Below are positions 52,170-61,888 of a DNA stretch of 64,000 nucleotides, piece by piece. The stretch covers positions 1-64,000 of the forward strand of contig JAGAGD010000115.1 in NCBI GenBank assembly GCA_017627765.1. Reading direction: 5' to 3'. The first letter of the stretch is position 1. Each line of letters begins with the position of its first letter. The translations under genes were made by a program, and so were the position numbers. This stretch comes from Prevotella sp. Lineage in GTDB: Bacteria > Bacteroidota > Bacteroidia > Bacteroidales > Bacteroidaceae. The notes beneath the pieces were generated by a model. The model saw only the letters and a program-made list of their open reading frames with translations, had not been told where the DNA came from and searched no databases.

Positions 52170-52559
52170 ATGAGAACAGAAAATAAAGGAAAAGAACGAG
52201 TATATGCAATACGCAGAAAGATAGCTGAAAATAGAGGATTAAATGATTTTCCTAAACCAGAAGATTTTAGTATTACAGAAGATGAGGTTGATGATTTTCT
52301 ATATGAAATGATGGGTGGTCCACAAAGTATAGAAGAACAGAAAAAAATATATACCAAGTATGGTATTTGTTTCATCTTGCCTATTGGAATTGTAGCTTTA
52401 ATGAAACAATCAATGGCAAATTTCCTTATTGGTGTGGCATCAGGACTTATACTTTGTGCCATTTACTACTTAATCCATAAATTTATAAGACAAAGAAAAT
52501 TAAATAAACTTTTGCAAAGTGGTGTAAAAGAATATATTGATGCAGTTGAAAGATACTGA
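52170..52559 (+). CDS. Small membrane protein of unknown function
   Basis: This 129-aa protein has a charged N-terminal half with an acidic segment (SITEDEVDDFLYEMMGGPQS) followed by two membrane helices (YGICFILPIGIVALM and ANFLIGVASGLILCAIYYLI) and a basic tail. I do not recognise a family. The promoter is visible: TAACTTCG (52136-52143) with GTTG 20 bp upstream, both one base off consensus. It ends at a strong shared terminator. Confidence 0.75.
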   Translation: MRTENKGKERVYAIRRKIAENRGLNDFPKPEDFSITEDEVDDFLYEMMGGPQSIEEQKKIYTKYGICFILPIGIVALMKQSMANFLIGVASGLILCAIYYLIHKFIRQRKLNKLLQSGVKEYIDAVERY

Positions 52560-52569
52560 TAAAAAAACA

Positions 52570-52628
52570 CCTACAGCAATTTGCCTAGAACTATATTCTA
52601 TTCATTACAAATTGCTGTAGGCATTTTT
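52570..52628. terminator. Bidirectional terminator, 14-bp perfect stem
   Basis: CCTACAGCAATTTG (52570-52583) and CAAATTGCTGTAGG (52608-52621) pair exactly around a 24-nt loop, with T-runs on both sides. It separates the convergent small membrane protein gene and yraN. Confidence 0.88.
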
Positions 52629-52636
52629 CTATACAT

Positions 52637-52996
52637 TTAATATAACCTGATATCATCCATATATTCTATTTTCGGTGTAGAATTAATTTGCCCAATAACT
52701 GTGATAATATCAAATTGGAAATTATTATCTAAATACTTACTTTTAACATAATGATTTATGGCAATCATTAAATTTCTCCTTTTTGCAAATGGTATTGTAT
52801 ATACAGGAGAAGATAATTCGATGCTGCTGCGAGTTTTAACTTCAACAAAATGTATTATATCACCTTCTAAAGCTATAATGTCAATATCACGATGCCCACT
52901 TCTCCAGTCACGCTCAATTATATCAAATCCTTTTGACCTTAAGAATTTAACAGCAACGTCTTCACCCCATTTTCCTAATTCATTATGTTGTGCCAT
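52637..52996 (-). CDS. YraN/UPF0102 family nuclease-like protein
   Basis: This 119-aa protein has the restriction-endonuclease-like fold of UPF0102: HNELGKWGEDVAVKFLRSKGF, then ERDWRSGHRDIDIIALEGD and IHFVEVKTRSS. The catalytic residues are the E of GEDVA, the D of DIDII and the EVK triad. The family is widespread and often lies near ribosomal or RNase HII genes. Its function is unproven. Confidence 0.9.
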   Translation of the reverse strand: MAQHNELGKWGEDVAVKFLRSKGFDIIERDWRSGHRDIDIIALEGDIIHFVEVKTRSSIELSSPVYTIPFAKRRNLMIAINHYVKSKYLDNNFQFDIITVIGQINSTPKIEYMDDIRLY

Positions 52997-53111
52997 AATA
53001 GTCTAATATAATTATATTTATATTTATATTTATTTATTAGAGGTAAACATTGTTTGCCCTTAAATAAAAATTGTTTATTGCAAACTAGTTAAGACATAAT
53101 ATGTATATAAC

Positions 53112-53146
53112 ATAAAAAAGTTCTGGATTTTATACTCCAGAACTTT
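53112..53146 (-). terminator. Terminator of the mutA-mutB operon
   Basis: AAAGTTCTGGA (53117-53127) and TCCAGAACTTT (53136-53146) pair perfectly. On the minus strand a TTTTTT tail follows. It lies 22 bases past the mutB stop. Confidence 0.88.
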
Positions 53147-53167
53147 CTTTTAATTATGGAATTAATG

Positions 53168-55330
53168 TTATTTATCTAACAAAATATTCATCATTTCAAC
53201 TGCTGCTTTAGCAACAGATGTACCTGGGCCAAATACTGCAGCAACGCCAGCCTTATATAAGAATTCGTAGTCTTGAGCTGGAATAACTCCACCAGCAATA
53301 ACCATAATATCTTCTCTACCAAGCTTCTTTAGTTCTTCAATTAACTGAGGAATAAGCGTCTTGTGACCAGCTGCGAGAGAAGAAGCTCCAACAATGTGAA
53401 CGTCATTCTCAACTGCTTCACGTGCTGCTTCGGCTGGAGTCTGGAATAATGGTCCCATGTCGACATCAAAACCACAATCTGCATAACCAGTTGCAACAAC
53501 TTTTGCACCACGGTCGTGTCCATCTTGTCCCATTTTAGCAACAAATATACGTGGACGACGACCTTCTTTCTTTGCAAACTCTTCTGTTAACGCACAGGCT
53601 TTATCAAAGTCTGGATCGTTTTTACTTTCTGATGAATACACTCCCGAAATAGTTCTAATTACTGCTTTATAGCGACCAACAACCTCTTCGCATGCGTCAC
53701 TAATTTCTCCTAAAGTACAACGCAAGCCTGCTGCTTTAACTGCAAGAGCAAGCAAGTTGTTTTTACTCTTCTTTCCTTCTGAGAATTCTCTTACGCACTC
53801 TGTAATTTCAGCCAATGCAGCTTTACATGCAGCTTCATCTCGATTTGCGCGTAATTCCTTAAGACTTTCTTCTTGCTGTAAGCGTACTGCTGTATTATCA
53901 ACTTCAAGAATATCGATAGGGTCTTCATGCTCAAGGCGATACTTATTTGTACCAACAATAGTCTGAACACCAGAGTCAATACGTGCTTGTGTGCGCGCAG
54001 CAGCTTCTTCAATACGCATTTTTGGCAGACCAGTTTCAATAGCCTTAGCCATACCACCTAGTTTCTCTATTTCCTGAATGTGCTCCCATGCTTTATGTAC
54101 AAGTTCATTTGTCAAAGTCTCAACATAGTAAGAACCTGCCCATGGGTCAATCTGCTTGCAGACTTTAGTCTCATTCTGAATATATATCTGAGTATTACGA
54201 GCAATACGAGCAGAGAAGTCTGTTGGCAATGCAATTGCTTCGTCGAGTGCGTTAGTATGAAGTGATTGGGTATGTCCAAGAACCGCAGCCATCGCTTCAA
54301 TACAAGTACGACCAACATTGTTAAAAGGATCTTGTTCTGTTAATGACCATCCAGAAGTCTGGCTGTGTGTACGCAAAGCAAGTGACTTAGGATTTTCTGC
54401 TCCAAAGCTCTTAACAATCTTAGCCCAAAGCAGACGGCCTGCACGCATTTTAGCAATTTCCATGAAGTGATTCATACCTATAGCCCAGAAGAACGACAAA
54501 CGAGGCGCAAATTTATCTACAGGAATACCAGCATTAACACCAGTTCTCAGATAATCCATACCATCTGCGAGAGTATATGCCAACTCTATATCAGCTGTTG
54601 CTCCAGCTTCTTGCATATGGTATCCAGAAATTGAAATTGAGTTGAATTTTGGCATGAACTGTGAAGTGTATTCGAAGATGTCTGCAATAATCTTCATTGA
54701 GAATGCTGGTGGATAAATATATGTATTACGCACCATGAACTCTTTCAAAATATCATTCTGGATCGTTCCCGCCATTTCCTCAAGTTTAGCACCTTGTTCT
54801 AATCCTGCATTAATGTAGAAAGCAAGTATTGGAAGTACAGCTCCATTCATTGTCATTGAAACTGACATCTTGTTCAATGGGATACCAGCAAACAAGACTT
54901 TCATATTCTCCAATGAGCAAATAGATACACCAGCTTTTCCAACATCACCAACAACACGAGCATTGTCTGGATCATATCCACGGTGGGTAGGAAGGTCAAA
55001 TGCAACAGACAATCCTTTCTGGCCACTAGCAAGATTTCTACGATAGAAAGCATTAGACTCCTCTGCTGTCGAGAATCCTGCGTACTGACGAATTGTCCAT
55101 GGGCGGAATGGATACATCATTGAGTATGGACCACGAAGGAAAGGAGGAATACCAGCTGTAAAATCTAGATGTTCCATTCCCTCAAGGTCTTCTTTTGTAT
55201 ATACAGGACGAACCTCAATATGTTCTGGGGTCTTCCAATGAGCCTTAATGTTGTTAGCGTTTAGCCATTCAGAACCATTAACGGCTTTAATACCAGCATA
55301 AATATCTATGTCTTTAAAATTCTTTCTCAT
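53168..55330 (-). CDS. mutB: Methylmalonyl-CoA mutase large (alpha) subunit
   Basis: This 720-aa adenosylcobalamin enzyme interconverts succinyl-CoA and R-methylmalonyl-CoA. The N-terminal TIM-barrel carries [20 protein letters not shown] and [16 protein letters not shown]. The C-terminal B12 domain has the base-off/His-on motif DGHDRG at residues 603-608, with H605 as the cobalt ligand, and the conserved [12 protein letters not shown] and [12 protein letters not shown]. Length is close to the 728 aa of Propionibacterium MutB. It starts 21 bases after the mutA stop codon on the same strand. No MeaB-type chaperone gene is in the window. Confidence 0.97.
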   Translation of the reverse strand: MRKNFKDIDIYAGIKAVNGSEWLNANNIKAHWKTPEHIEVRPVYTKEDLEGMEHLDFTAGIPPFLRGPYSMMYPFRPWTIRQYAGFSTAEESNAFYRRNLASGQKGLSVAFDLPTHRGYDPDNARVVGDVGKAGVSICSLENMKVLFAGIPLNKMSVSMTMNGAVLPILAFYINAGLEQGAKLEEMAGTIQNDILKEFMVRNTYIYPPAFSMKIIADIFEYTSQFMPKFNSISISGYHMQEAGATADIELAYTLADGMDYLRTGVNAGIPVDKFAPRLSFFWAIGMNHFMEIAKMRAGRLLWAKIVKSFGAENPKSLALRTHSQTSGWSLTEQDPFNNVGRTCIEAMAAVLGHTQSLHTNALDEAIALPTDFSARIARNTQIYIQNETKVCKQIDPWAGSYYVETLTNELVHKAWEHIQEIEKLGGMAKAIETGLPKMRIEEAAARTQARIDSGVQTIVGTNKYRLEHEDPIDILEVDNTAVRLQQEESLKELRANRDEAACKAALAEITECVREFSEGKKSKNNLLALAVKAAGLRCTLGEISDACEEVVGRYKAVIRTISGVYSSESKNDPDFDKACALTEEFAKKEGRRPRIFVAKMGQDGHDRGAKVVATGYADCGFDVDMGPLFQTPAEAAREAVENDVHIVGASSLAAGHKTLIPQLIEELKKLGREDIMVIAGGVIPAQDYEFLYKAGVAAVFGPGTSVAKAAVEMMNILLDK

Positions 55331-55351
55331 GACTTATAATTTTTAACAACA

Positions 55352-57205
55352 TTAAATACCTAATTTATTATTATATTCTTTCAAAGTTTCAAGAACATTA
55401 CACTTCACGTGAATAAAGTTCTCAATACCAGCAGCTTTCAAGTCTTCCATACAAGCTGGTGCACCAGCGACAACAAACATTGCGCGGTTATCAAGATACT
55501 TGAATGCGGGTACTGCGTATTCTGCATATTCATCATCACTTGAGCAGAGCACAACGATATCAGCATTAGCCTTTAATGCAGCATCAACACCTTCTTCAAC
55601 TGTTTTAAATCCCAAATTATCAATTACTTTATAACCAGCACATGCGAGGAAATTGCAAGAGAATTGGGCGCGTGCCTGACGCATGGCAAGATTACCAATT
55701 GTCAACATAAATGCGACTGGAGTTTTTGACTCTTCTGTATGAATTCGTAAATCTTCAAAATCAGCAGCTAAACGAGTACTCTGAATTGACTTAAACGTAG
55801 ATTCACCATTTCCGTGAGCACATCCACATGCACAAGACAATGCACGTTTATTTTCAGATTTTTCAATAAAGTTAGGGAATTGATTTGTACCAAGAATAAA
55901 CTCTTTACGCTTTGCAGCATCACCATGTCGCTTTACATTTGTTGAGTTAATATCATCTTGTACAGTTCCAGCCTTAACTGCAGCTAAGAAACCTCCTTCT
56001 TCTTCCACTTTTAAGAAAATCTTCCAACCTTCAACAGCTAAACTATCAGTAAGGTGTTCAATATAATAAGAACCTGCACCTGGATCCACAACCTCACCAA
56101 AGTGGCATTCATCTTTCAGCAATAACTGTTGGTTGCGTGCAATTCTTTCAGAAAAGTCTGTTGGCAATTCGTATGTTGAATCAAATGGAACTACTACCAT
56201 TGAATGTACACCACCTAACGCAGCACTCATAGCTTCAGTCTGACTACGTAGCAGATTTACATAGCTATCAAATATCGTCTGATTATATTTAGAAGTTGTA
56301 GCATTTACAATCATCTTGCATGCACAATCACACTTAGGATCATACTGCTTTACAATCTGAGCCCAGAGCATACGCGCTGCACGGAATTTAGCTAACTCCA
56401 TAAAATAATTCTCAGAAATACCCATATTGAACTTTATTTTCTTTGCAGCTAAATCAGCATCTATGCCAGCATCAGTAAGCTGTGCTAAATATTCATTACC
56501 CCAAGATAGAGCATAACCCAATTCCTGGACTATATATGCACCTGCATTATTTAGTGATTCAGAATTCACTGTAATACATCTGAAATTAGGATAATCCTTG
56601 AAAATTTCGATAAGTTTTGGAGCTTCTGAAAGTAATGAGGTAACATCCTTGCCTTTCATTACAATTTTTTCCATCGGGTCAAAATCAATTGAACCTACAA
56701 CTTTTTCTTTATCATAACCTTTCTTCTCAAAGTATGATACTAAAACTTCTGCAAGTTCAAGTGTATGACGCTTGCAAGTGTTGAAATTAACCTCAACAAT
56801 ATCGCAGCGTATACCTTCAAGTAATGTTTCAATAAATTCGTAGTTTACTTTGTCTCCTGGAACCTTAAAACATAAAGAATCAATTCCTTTGTTCAGAACA
56901 TCTAAAGCTTTTTCATTTGCAGCTTTAGCTTCTTCAACGTTGATGTCTTGGCGTACATACCAAGCATTTGAGTCTTTTTTGTTGCCTCGAACAAATGGGA
57001 ATTCTCCTGGCAATGAATCTGGTGTTTTAAGTTTCAAAACATCTTCACGACGGTAAAATGGCTGAACATTAAAGCCTTCATTAGTTCTCCACACGAGTCT
57101 TTTCTGAAAATCCGCACCTTTCAAGTCGACTTCTATTTTATCAAGCCATTCTTGAGTGGTTGGAGCTTTAAACTCGGTAAAGAGTTTTTCCTTTTTGTTT
57201 GACAT
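55352..57205 (-). CDS. mutA: Methylmalonyl-CoA mutase small (beta) subunit
   Basis: This 617-aa protein shares the barrel and C-terminal fold of MutB but lacks the cobalamin-binding DxHxxG (the aligned segment reads GNLAMRQARAQFSCN), as is normal for the non-catalytic small subunit. The N-terminus is TEFKAPTTQEWLDKIEVDLK. A cysteine-rich insertion SCACGCAHGNGE lies at about residues 450-461, between the two domains; it might bind metal, which is only a guess. It forms an alpha-beta dimer with MutB. The operon is divergent from the AspT-type transporter. Confidence 0.95.
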   Translation of the reverse strand: MSNKKEKLFTEFKAPTTQEWLDKIEVDLKGADFQKRLVWRTNEGFNVQPFYRREDVLKLKTPDSLPGEFPFVRGNKKDSNAWYVRQDINVEEAKAANEKALDVLNKGIDSLCFKVPGDKVNYEFIETLLEGIRCDIVEVNFNTCKRHTLELAEVLVSYFEKKGYDKEKVVGSIDFDPMEKIVMKGKDVTSLLSEAPKLIEIFKDYPNFRCITVNSESLNNAGAYIVQELGYALSWGNEYLAQLTDAGIDADLAAKKIKFNMGISENYFMELAKFRAARMLWAQIVKQYDPKCDCACKMIVNATTSKYNQTIFDSYVNLLRSQTEAMSAALGGVHSMVVVPFDSTYELPTDFSERIARNQQLLLKDECHFGEVVDPGAGSYYIEHLTDSLAVEGWKIFLKVEEEGGFLAAVKAGTVQDDINSTNVKRHGDAAKRKEFILGTNQFPNFIEKSENKRALSCACGCAHGNGESTFKSIQSTRLAADFEDLRIHTEESKTPVAFMLTIGNLAMRQARAQFSCNFLACAGYKVIDNLGFKTVEEGVDAALKANADIVVLCSSDDEYAEYAVPAFKYLDNRAMFVVAGAPACMEDLKAAGIENFIHVKCNVLETLKEYNNKLGI

Positions 57206-57256
57206 AGTGTAACGTTTATTATATAAGTTATAAAATTATATTCGTTTTTATCCGTG

Positions 57257-57288
57257 CAAAGGTAAGTGTTTTTTCTGATATTGTAAAA
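57257..57288 (-). promoter_or_regulatory. Promoter of mutA-mutB
   Basis: On the minus strand TACCTTTG (57264-57257) matches the -7 box, and TTTT (57288-57285) sits 20 bp upstream as a one-mismatch -33 box. I see no B12-riboswitch fold in the roughly 50-nt leader. Confidence 0.65.
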
Positions 57289-57365
57289 TAAAAAGCAATA
57301 AAAAAAAGCTCAATAGTGAAAAATTCAAAAAACACATATTTATCATTAAATAATAATGAAAAAAA

Positions 57366-57397
57366 TGTGTCTAAAAGTAATAATTTTCATACATTTG
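57366..57397 (+). promoter_or_regulatory. Promoter of the AspT/YidE-type transporter gene
   Basis: TGTG (57366-57369), a 20-bp spacer and TACATTTG (57390-57397) fit the consensus, with one mismatch at -33. The leader is about 22-28 nt. Confidence 0.7.
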
Positions 57398-57425
57398 CAT
57401 CTAATTTCAAATTTGTTAGATAGTT

Positions 57426-59117
57426 ATGGGATGGTTTATTGAACTTTTCACATCGACGGAGTCTGTAGCACACATTGCATTACTTTATGCAATTGTTATT
57501 GCTTCTGGTGTTTATTTGGGTAAAATAAAGATTGGGGGGGTGTCAATCGGCGTAGCATCTGTACTCTTCACTGGTATTATTGCTGGTCATTTTGGTTTTA
57601 CTGCCCCCTTTAATATACTTACCTTTATTCAAGATTTTGGATTAATCTTGTTTGTATTTATGATTGGCATGCAAGTTGGTCCAGGTTTTTTTGAAAGTTT
57701 TCGTAAGGGTGGAATTACTTTAAACCTATTATCTACAGTTGGTATACTACTAAATATCCTCGTAATGTTTATTTGCTATTGGGCATTTTTTGACACTTCA
57801 AATCCAATAAACCTTCCTATGATGATTGGCACCATGTATGGAGCAGTAACAAATACTCCTGCTCTTGGTGCTGCAAATGAAGCATTAACATCGGTTTTTT
57901 CTTCAGACAAAGTGCCAGAAATAGCTTCAGGATATGCCTGCGCCTACCCTCTTGGTGTGTTAGGAATAATAGGAGCAACTATTTTAATAAGATATATTTG
58001 CAGAATAAATTTTAATAAAGAAGAAAATGAGCTCGAAGAAGCTGAAAAAGAAGATCCAAATGCAAAACCACATGTTATGCATTTAAAAGTTTCTAATTCA
58101 TATCTTGCTGGTCGGACTTTAGCTCAAATTCATAATTTTCTAAACCGCGACTTTGTTTGTACACGAATTTTACATGAAGGCAAAGTCAGTATTCCAAATG
58201 CAAACACAGTTTTCGAGCTTAATGATGAAATATTAGTTGTATGTCCTGAAGCAAACAGTGAACCTGTCAAGGCTTTTATTGGTCCAGAAATTGATGCAGA
58301 ATGGAATGTTGAGCTTGAAAAACAGCCTCTAGTTTCTAAGCGTATTGTTGTCACAAAGCCATCTATGAATGGAAAGACATTGGCAAAAATGCGTTTTGCA
58401 AGTCTTTATGGAGTTAATGTAACGAGAATAACACGTCAAGGCATTGACATATTTGCTGGCAGAAATCACCATTTCCAAGTTGGTGACAGACTCATGGTTG
58501 TTGGTCCTGAAGATAATGTTAATCGGGTGGCAGAAATGATGGGTAATTCTATTCGCAGACTCGAAGCGCCCAATATAGCAACAATTTTTATAGGAATAAT
58601 TGTAGGCATAATATTTGGTAGTCTTCCTATAGCAATTCCAGGAATGCCAATTCCACTTAAACTTGGATTAGCAGGAGGTCCATTAATAATTGCAATACTT
58701 ATTGGACGTTATGGTTACCGTGTACACTTAGTAACATACACAACAACAAGTGCAAATATGATGCTTCGAGAAATAGGTTTAGTCTTGTTTTTAGCAAGTG
58801 TTGGTATTAAAGCTGGAAATAGCTTTTTTGATACAATTATAGTAGGCGATGGACTGAAATATGTTTATACAGGTTTCCTTATTACTATAATTCCTATATT
58901 AATAATAGGAGTTTATGCTCGTCTTAAATACCATTTCAATTATTTTATGATTATGGGCTTCATTGCCGGTACATATACAGATCCGCCAGCATTAGCATAT
59001 GCTAACTCTGTTTGTTCAAGAAACACACCAGCCATTGGCTATTCAACTGTTTACCCATTAAGTATGTTCTTGAGGATACTAACGGCTCAATTGGTTGTTC
59101 TATTATTTTGTGGTTAG
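57426..59117 (+). CDS. AspT/YidE-type putative antiporter with RCK_C domains
   Basis: This 563-aa protein has two related membrane halves (about residues 15-190 and 385-563), each with the AspT-type repeat seen as [20 protein letters not shown] and [19 protein letters not shown]. Between them lie two TrkA/RCK C-terminal domains (about residues 215-380), with segments [10 protein letters not shown] and [14 protein letters not shown]. This matches AspT, YidE and YbjL. AspT exchanges aspartate for alanine, while a close relative exports dicarboxylates. A dicarboxylate or succinate role would fit the neighbours, but substrate cannot be fixed from sequence. Confidence 0.9.
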   Translation: MGWFIELFTSTESVAHIALLYAIVIASGVYLGKIKIGGVSIGVASVLFTGIIAGHFGFTAPFNILTFIQDFGLILFVFMIGMQVGPGFFESFRKGGITLNLLSTVGILLNILVMFICYWAFFDTSNPINLPMMIGTMYGAVTNTPALGAANEALTSVFSSDKVPEIASGYACAYPLGVLGIIGATILIRYICRINFNKEENELEEAEKEDPNAKPHVMHLKVSNSYLAGRTLAQIHNFLNRDFVCTRILHEGKVSIPNANTVFELNDEILVVCPEANSEPVKAFIGPEIDAEWNVELEKQPLVSKRIVVTKPSMNGKTLAKMRFASLYGVNVTRITRQGIDIFAGRNHHFQVGDRLMVVGPEDNVNRVAEMMGNSIRRLEAPNIATIFIGIIVGIIFGSLPIAIPGMPIPLKLGLAGGPLIIAILIGRYGYRVHLVTYTTTSANMMLREIGLVLFLASVGIKAGNSFFDTIIVGDGLKYVYTGFLITIIPILIIGVYARLKYHFNYFMIMGFIAGTYTDPPALAYANSVCSRNTPAIGYSTVYPLSMFLRILTAQLVVLLFCG

Positions 59118-59175
59118 TTCACCCTAATGAAATTTAAAGTTCTAAAAATAACACACACATATATACAATATTCTA

Positions 59176-60114
59176 ATGTCTAAAAAAATATTATTTGTTG
59201 GATTATTGTTTTGTTATATTTCATCAGTCTTTGCCCAAGGTGCTAAAAATATTAAGATTAATGAAGTATTAACAATCAATAAAAATAGTATTCAAGATGA
59301 ATACGGAAGACGGAATGCATGGATTGAGCTAGCAAATATAGCTTTTTCTTCTTATGATGTCCGTGGTATGTATATCACTACGGACAAATCTGTTCTTAAT
59401 AAAGACATATCTGTGCCAGAACGAATTCGAAAAATGTGCCAATTACCGAATGATGATTGCACAAAACTATCGGCAAGAAGACATGTACTTTTCTTTCTCA
59501 ACAGTTCACCTACAGATGGTGCGCATCATTTATCAACAAAACTAGACGCCACGGCTCCAGTATGGATTGCCCTGTATGACGGTAATGGAGTTGATCTTAT
59601 AGACTCTGTTACTGTTCCAATTCTTAATGCCAATACGTCTTATGCTCGTGAGAATGATGGTAGATCAAAATGGGTAGTTAAAAACACTGATGCCGTAACT
59701 CCATCAACACAAAATTATGTTGCTGGAACAGAGTCAAAGATATCACAACTTAAAAATAATGACCCTAATGGTTTTGGTATCACAGTGCTTGCTATGGGTA
59801 TTGTTTTTTCTTGTCTTCTTCTATTATATGTTGCTTTTACCATAATGGGATATATTATGAAACGAAGAAAACGCAAGAAAGAAGAATGGCGGAAAACAAA
59901 ACACAGTAGAAAATTTCACCTTAAGAGAAAAGAAGACGAAATTTCCATTGAAGATGTTGTTTCACTTAATAATGAAATTATTTCAGATGTGGCAGAAGAA
60001 GAATATCTTGCCGTAATTGCAATGGCATTAAAAGAATATGAAGATAATTCTCATGACTCAGAAAGCGGCATTATTACAATTAAACATAGTAATGTGCATT
60101 GGAGAAATGTTTAA
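59176..60114 (+). CDS. Lamin-tail domain/OadG fusion, decarboxylase delta-like subunit
   Basis: This 312-aa protein has a signal peptide (MSKKILFVGLLFCYISSVFAQ), a periplasmic region that resembles a lamin-tail domain (about residues 25-185, INEVLTINKNSIQDEYGRRN to SYARENDGRSKWVV), one membrane helix (about 198-224, GFGITVLAMGIVFSCLLLLY) and a basic then acidic cytoplasmic tail. The tail (NNEIISDVAEEEYLAVIAMA to SGIITI) is the OadG/MmdD-type segment that binds the alpha subunit. A small separate homologue of this tail is encoded at 14849-15007. In this family a short periplasmic N-terminus is usual; the lamin-tail addition is a Bacteroidetes trait, with unknown role. It is followed by a biotin carrier and OadB. 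Confidence 0.85.
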   Translation: MSKKILFVGLLFCYISSVFAQGAKNIKINEVLTINKNSIQDEYGRRNAWIELANIAFSSYDVRGMYITTDKSVLNKDISVPERIRKMCQLPNDDCTKLSARRHVLFFLNSSPTDGAHHLSTKLDATAPVWIALYDGNGVDLIDSVTVPILNANTSYARENDGRSKWVVKNTDAVTPSTQNYVAGTESKISQLKNNDPNGFGITVLAMGIVFSCLLLLYVAFTIMGYIMKRRKRKKEEWRKTKHSRKFHLKRKEDEISIEDVVSLNNEIISDVAEEEYLAVIAMALKEYEDNSHDSESGIITIKHSNVHWRNV

Positions 60115-60137
60115 AATGATTTTTTATAATAAAACTA

Positions 60138-60605
60138 ATGAAAAATAATATGAACACATACGAATACACCGTTAACGGTAAAGAATATAAAGTTGAGATT
60201 GAAGAGATTGAGGGAAATAAAGCAAAGGTTAATGTAAATGGAAGACCTTTTGAGGTTAATATGAAAAATACCTTAAAGTCAACAGCTCACAACAAACCAA
60301 ATCGTGTAGAGATGCCTAAAGTTAACGCTACAAAAACAGAAACAGCTATACAACCTACAGCAAATATTGTAGAAAAACAAGAGATCGGAGCTGGAGCAAA
60401 AGTAACATCTCCACTTCCTGGAACAGTTACTGAAATAATTGTAAAAGTAGGTGATACAGTAAAACAAGGAGATACTGTCCTTATACTGGAAGCGATGAAA
60501 ATGCAAAATAGCATAGAGGCAGATCAGTCAGGAACCATTACATCAATAATGGTAAAAGAAGGTGAAACCGTTATGGAAGGAGCAATACTAGTCACAATAG
60601 CTTAA
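60138..60605 (+). CDS. Biotin carboxyl carrier protein (gamma subunit), locus 2
   Basis: This 155-aa protein has the same plan as the carrier at 14398-14829: an N-terminal domain (NTYEYTVNGKEYKVEIEEIE), a Thr/Ala-rich linker, and a C-terminal biotinyl domain. The biotinylated lysine is K121 in ILEAMKMQNS. The start could also be the ATG at 60150, which aligns better with the first copy. It hands carboxybiotin to the OadB pump subunit, encoded 10 bases downstream. It differs from copy 1 in the linker and is not a recent duplicate. Confidence 0.92.
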   Translation: MKNNMNTYEYTVNGKEYKVEIEEIEGNKAKVNVNGRPFEVNMKNTLKSTAHNKPNRVEMPKVNATKTETAIQPTANIVEKQEIGAGAKVTSPLPGTVTEIIVKVGDTVKQGDTVLILEAMKMQNSIEADQSGTITSIMVKEGETVMEGAILVTIA

Positions 60606-60614
60606 AGTTGAATT

Positions 60615-61772
60615 ATGGGATTTATAGATTTTATTGTAAATAATTTTAATGAATTTCTGACCTATACAGGATTCTATAACGCAACTTATGGCAACCTTAT
60701 AATGATTGCTATTGGCATTGTTTTTATTTGGTTGGCTATAAGAAAAGACTTTGAACCACTACTCTTAGTACCCATTGGTCTTGGTATTATTCTAGGCAAC
60801 ATTCCATTTCGCGCTGATGCTGGTTTAGAAATCGGTTTATATGAAGACAACTCAGTACTAAATATTTTCTATCAAGGCGTCAGGCAAGGCTGGTATCCTC
60901 CGCTCGTATTTTTGGGCATTGGAGCAATGACAGATTTTTCTGCGCTTATTGGCAATCCTAAATTAATATTGATTGGTGCGGCTGCCCAATTTGGAATTTT
61001 TGGAGCCTACATGGTTGCACTCGCATTAGGATTTGAGCCAAATCAAGCTGCAGGTATCGCGATTATTGGTGGAGCCGACGGCCCAACAGCTATATTCCTA
61101 TCTTCGAAACTATGCCCAAATCTCATGGGTGCAATTGCTGTATGTGCATATTCATATATGGCGTTAGTACCTGTAATTCAACCTCCATTGATGCGTTTGT
61201 TAACAACAAAGAAAGAAAGAGTAATACGAATGAAACCAGCACGTAAGGTTAGTCAGACTGAACGAATATTATTTCCTATTATAGGATTATTGCTTACCAC
61301 TTTCATTGTTCCATCAGGTCTTCCATTACTTGGTATGCTTTTCTTTGGAAACTTGTTAAAAGAAAGTGGAAAAACAACTCGATTGGCAAAGACTGCCGGT
61401 TCATCACTGAATGATGTTGTTGTTGTTTTATTAGGTTTAACCGTAGGTTGTTCTACTCAAGCAAGTGAGTTCTTAACCCTTAATACAATAAAGATATTCT
61501 TTCTTGGGGCAATGGCATTTATTATTGCATCTACAAGTGGTATTTTATTTGTTAAATTTATGAACTTATTCTTATCGAAAGAAAAGAAAATAAATCCATT
61601 AATTGGAAATGCTGGAGTTTCTGCAGTTCCTATGAGTGCACGTATTTCAAATAATATTGGTTTGGAATATGATCGCCATAACTTCCTATTGATGCATGCA
61701 ATGGGCCCAAATGTTGCAGGCGTGATTGGATCTGCTGTTGCAGCTGGTGCACTACTAGGCTTTTTAGTTTAG
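60615..61772 (+). CDS. Sodium-pumping decarboxylase beta subunit (OadB/MmdB)
   Basis: This 385-aa integral membrane protein decarboxylates carboxybiotin and exports sodium ions. It has about nine to eleven helices. Family motifs are VFLGIGAMTDFSALIGNPKL, GIAIIGGADGPTAIF with the catalytic Asp (DGPT), YSYMALVPVIQPPLMRLLTT and GNAGVSAVPMSARI. Length (about 375-430 aa) fits MmdB and OadB. With the MmdA, MmdE-like and carrier genes at 14-17 kb it completes a methylmalonyl-CoA decarboxylase, which lies in separate loci here. Confidence 0.95.
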   Translation: MGFIDFIVNNFNEFLTYTGFYNATYGNLIMIAIGIVFIWLAIRKDFEPLLLVPIGLGIILGNIPFRADAGLEIGLYEDNSVLNIFYQGVRQGWYPPLVFLGIGAMTDFSALIGNPKLILIGAAAQFGIFGAYMVALALGFEPNQAAGIAIIGGADGPTAIFLSSKLCPNLMGAIAVCAYSYMALVPVIQPPLMRLLTTKKERVIRMKPARKVSQTERILFPIIGLLLTTFIVPSGLPLLGMLFFGNLLKESGKTTRLAKTAGSSLNDVVVVLLGLTVGCSTQASEFLTLNTIKIFFLGAMAFIIASTSGILFVKFMNLFLSKEKKINPLIGNAGVSAVPMSARISNNIGLEYDRHNFLLMHAMGPNVAGVIGSAVAAGALLGFLV

Positions 61773-61788
61773 CTTATGATTTATATGA

Positions 61789-61835
61789 AAAAAGCACTAA
61801 TACAACAATAGTATTGTATTAGTGCTTTTTCTTTT
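61789..61835. terminator. Terminator after oadB, 17-bp perfect stem
   Basis: AAAAAGCACTAATACAA (61789-61805) and its reverse complement (61814-61830) flank an 8-nt loop, followed by T-rich sequence. It also serves the convergent lipoprotein gene. Confidence 0.9.
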
Positions 61836-61888
61836 TAATATTCATATTGAGTAATCTGAAAATTAATACAAATATTGTTTGGATATAT

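Noticed and set aside
57206..57256. Cobalamin riboswitch before mutA
   Set aside because: The leader is only about 50 nt and AT-rich, with no B12-box-like segment, so it is too short for the aptamer.
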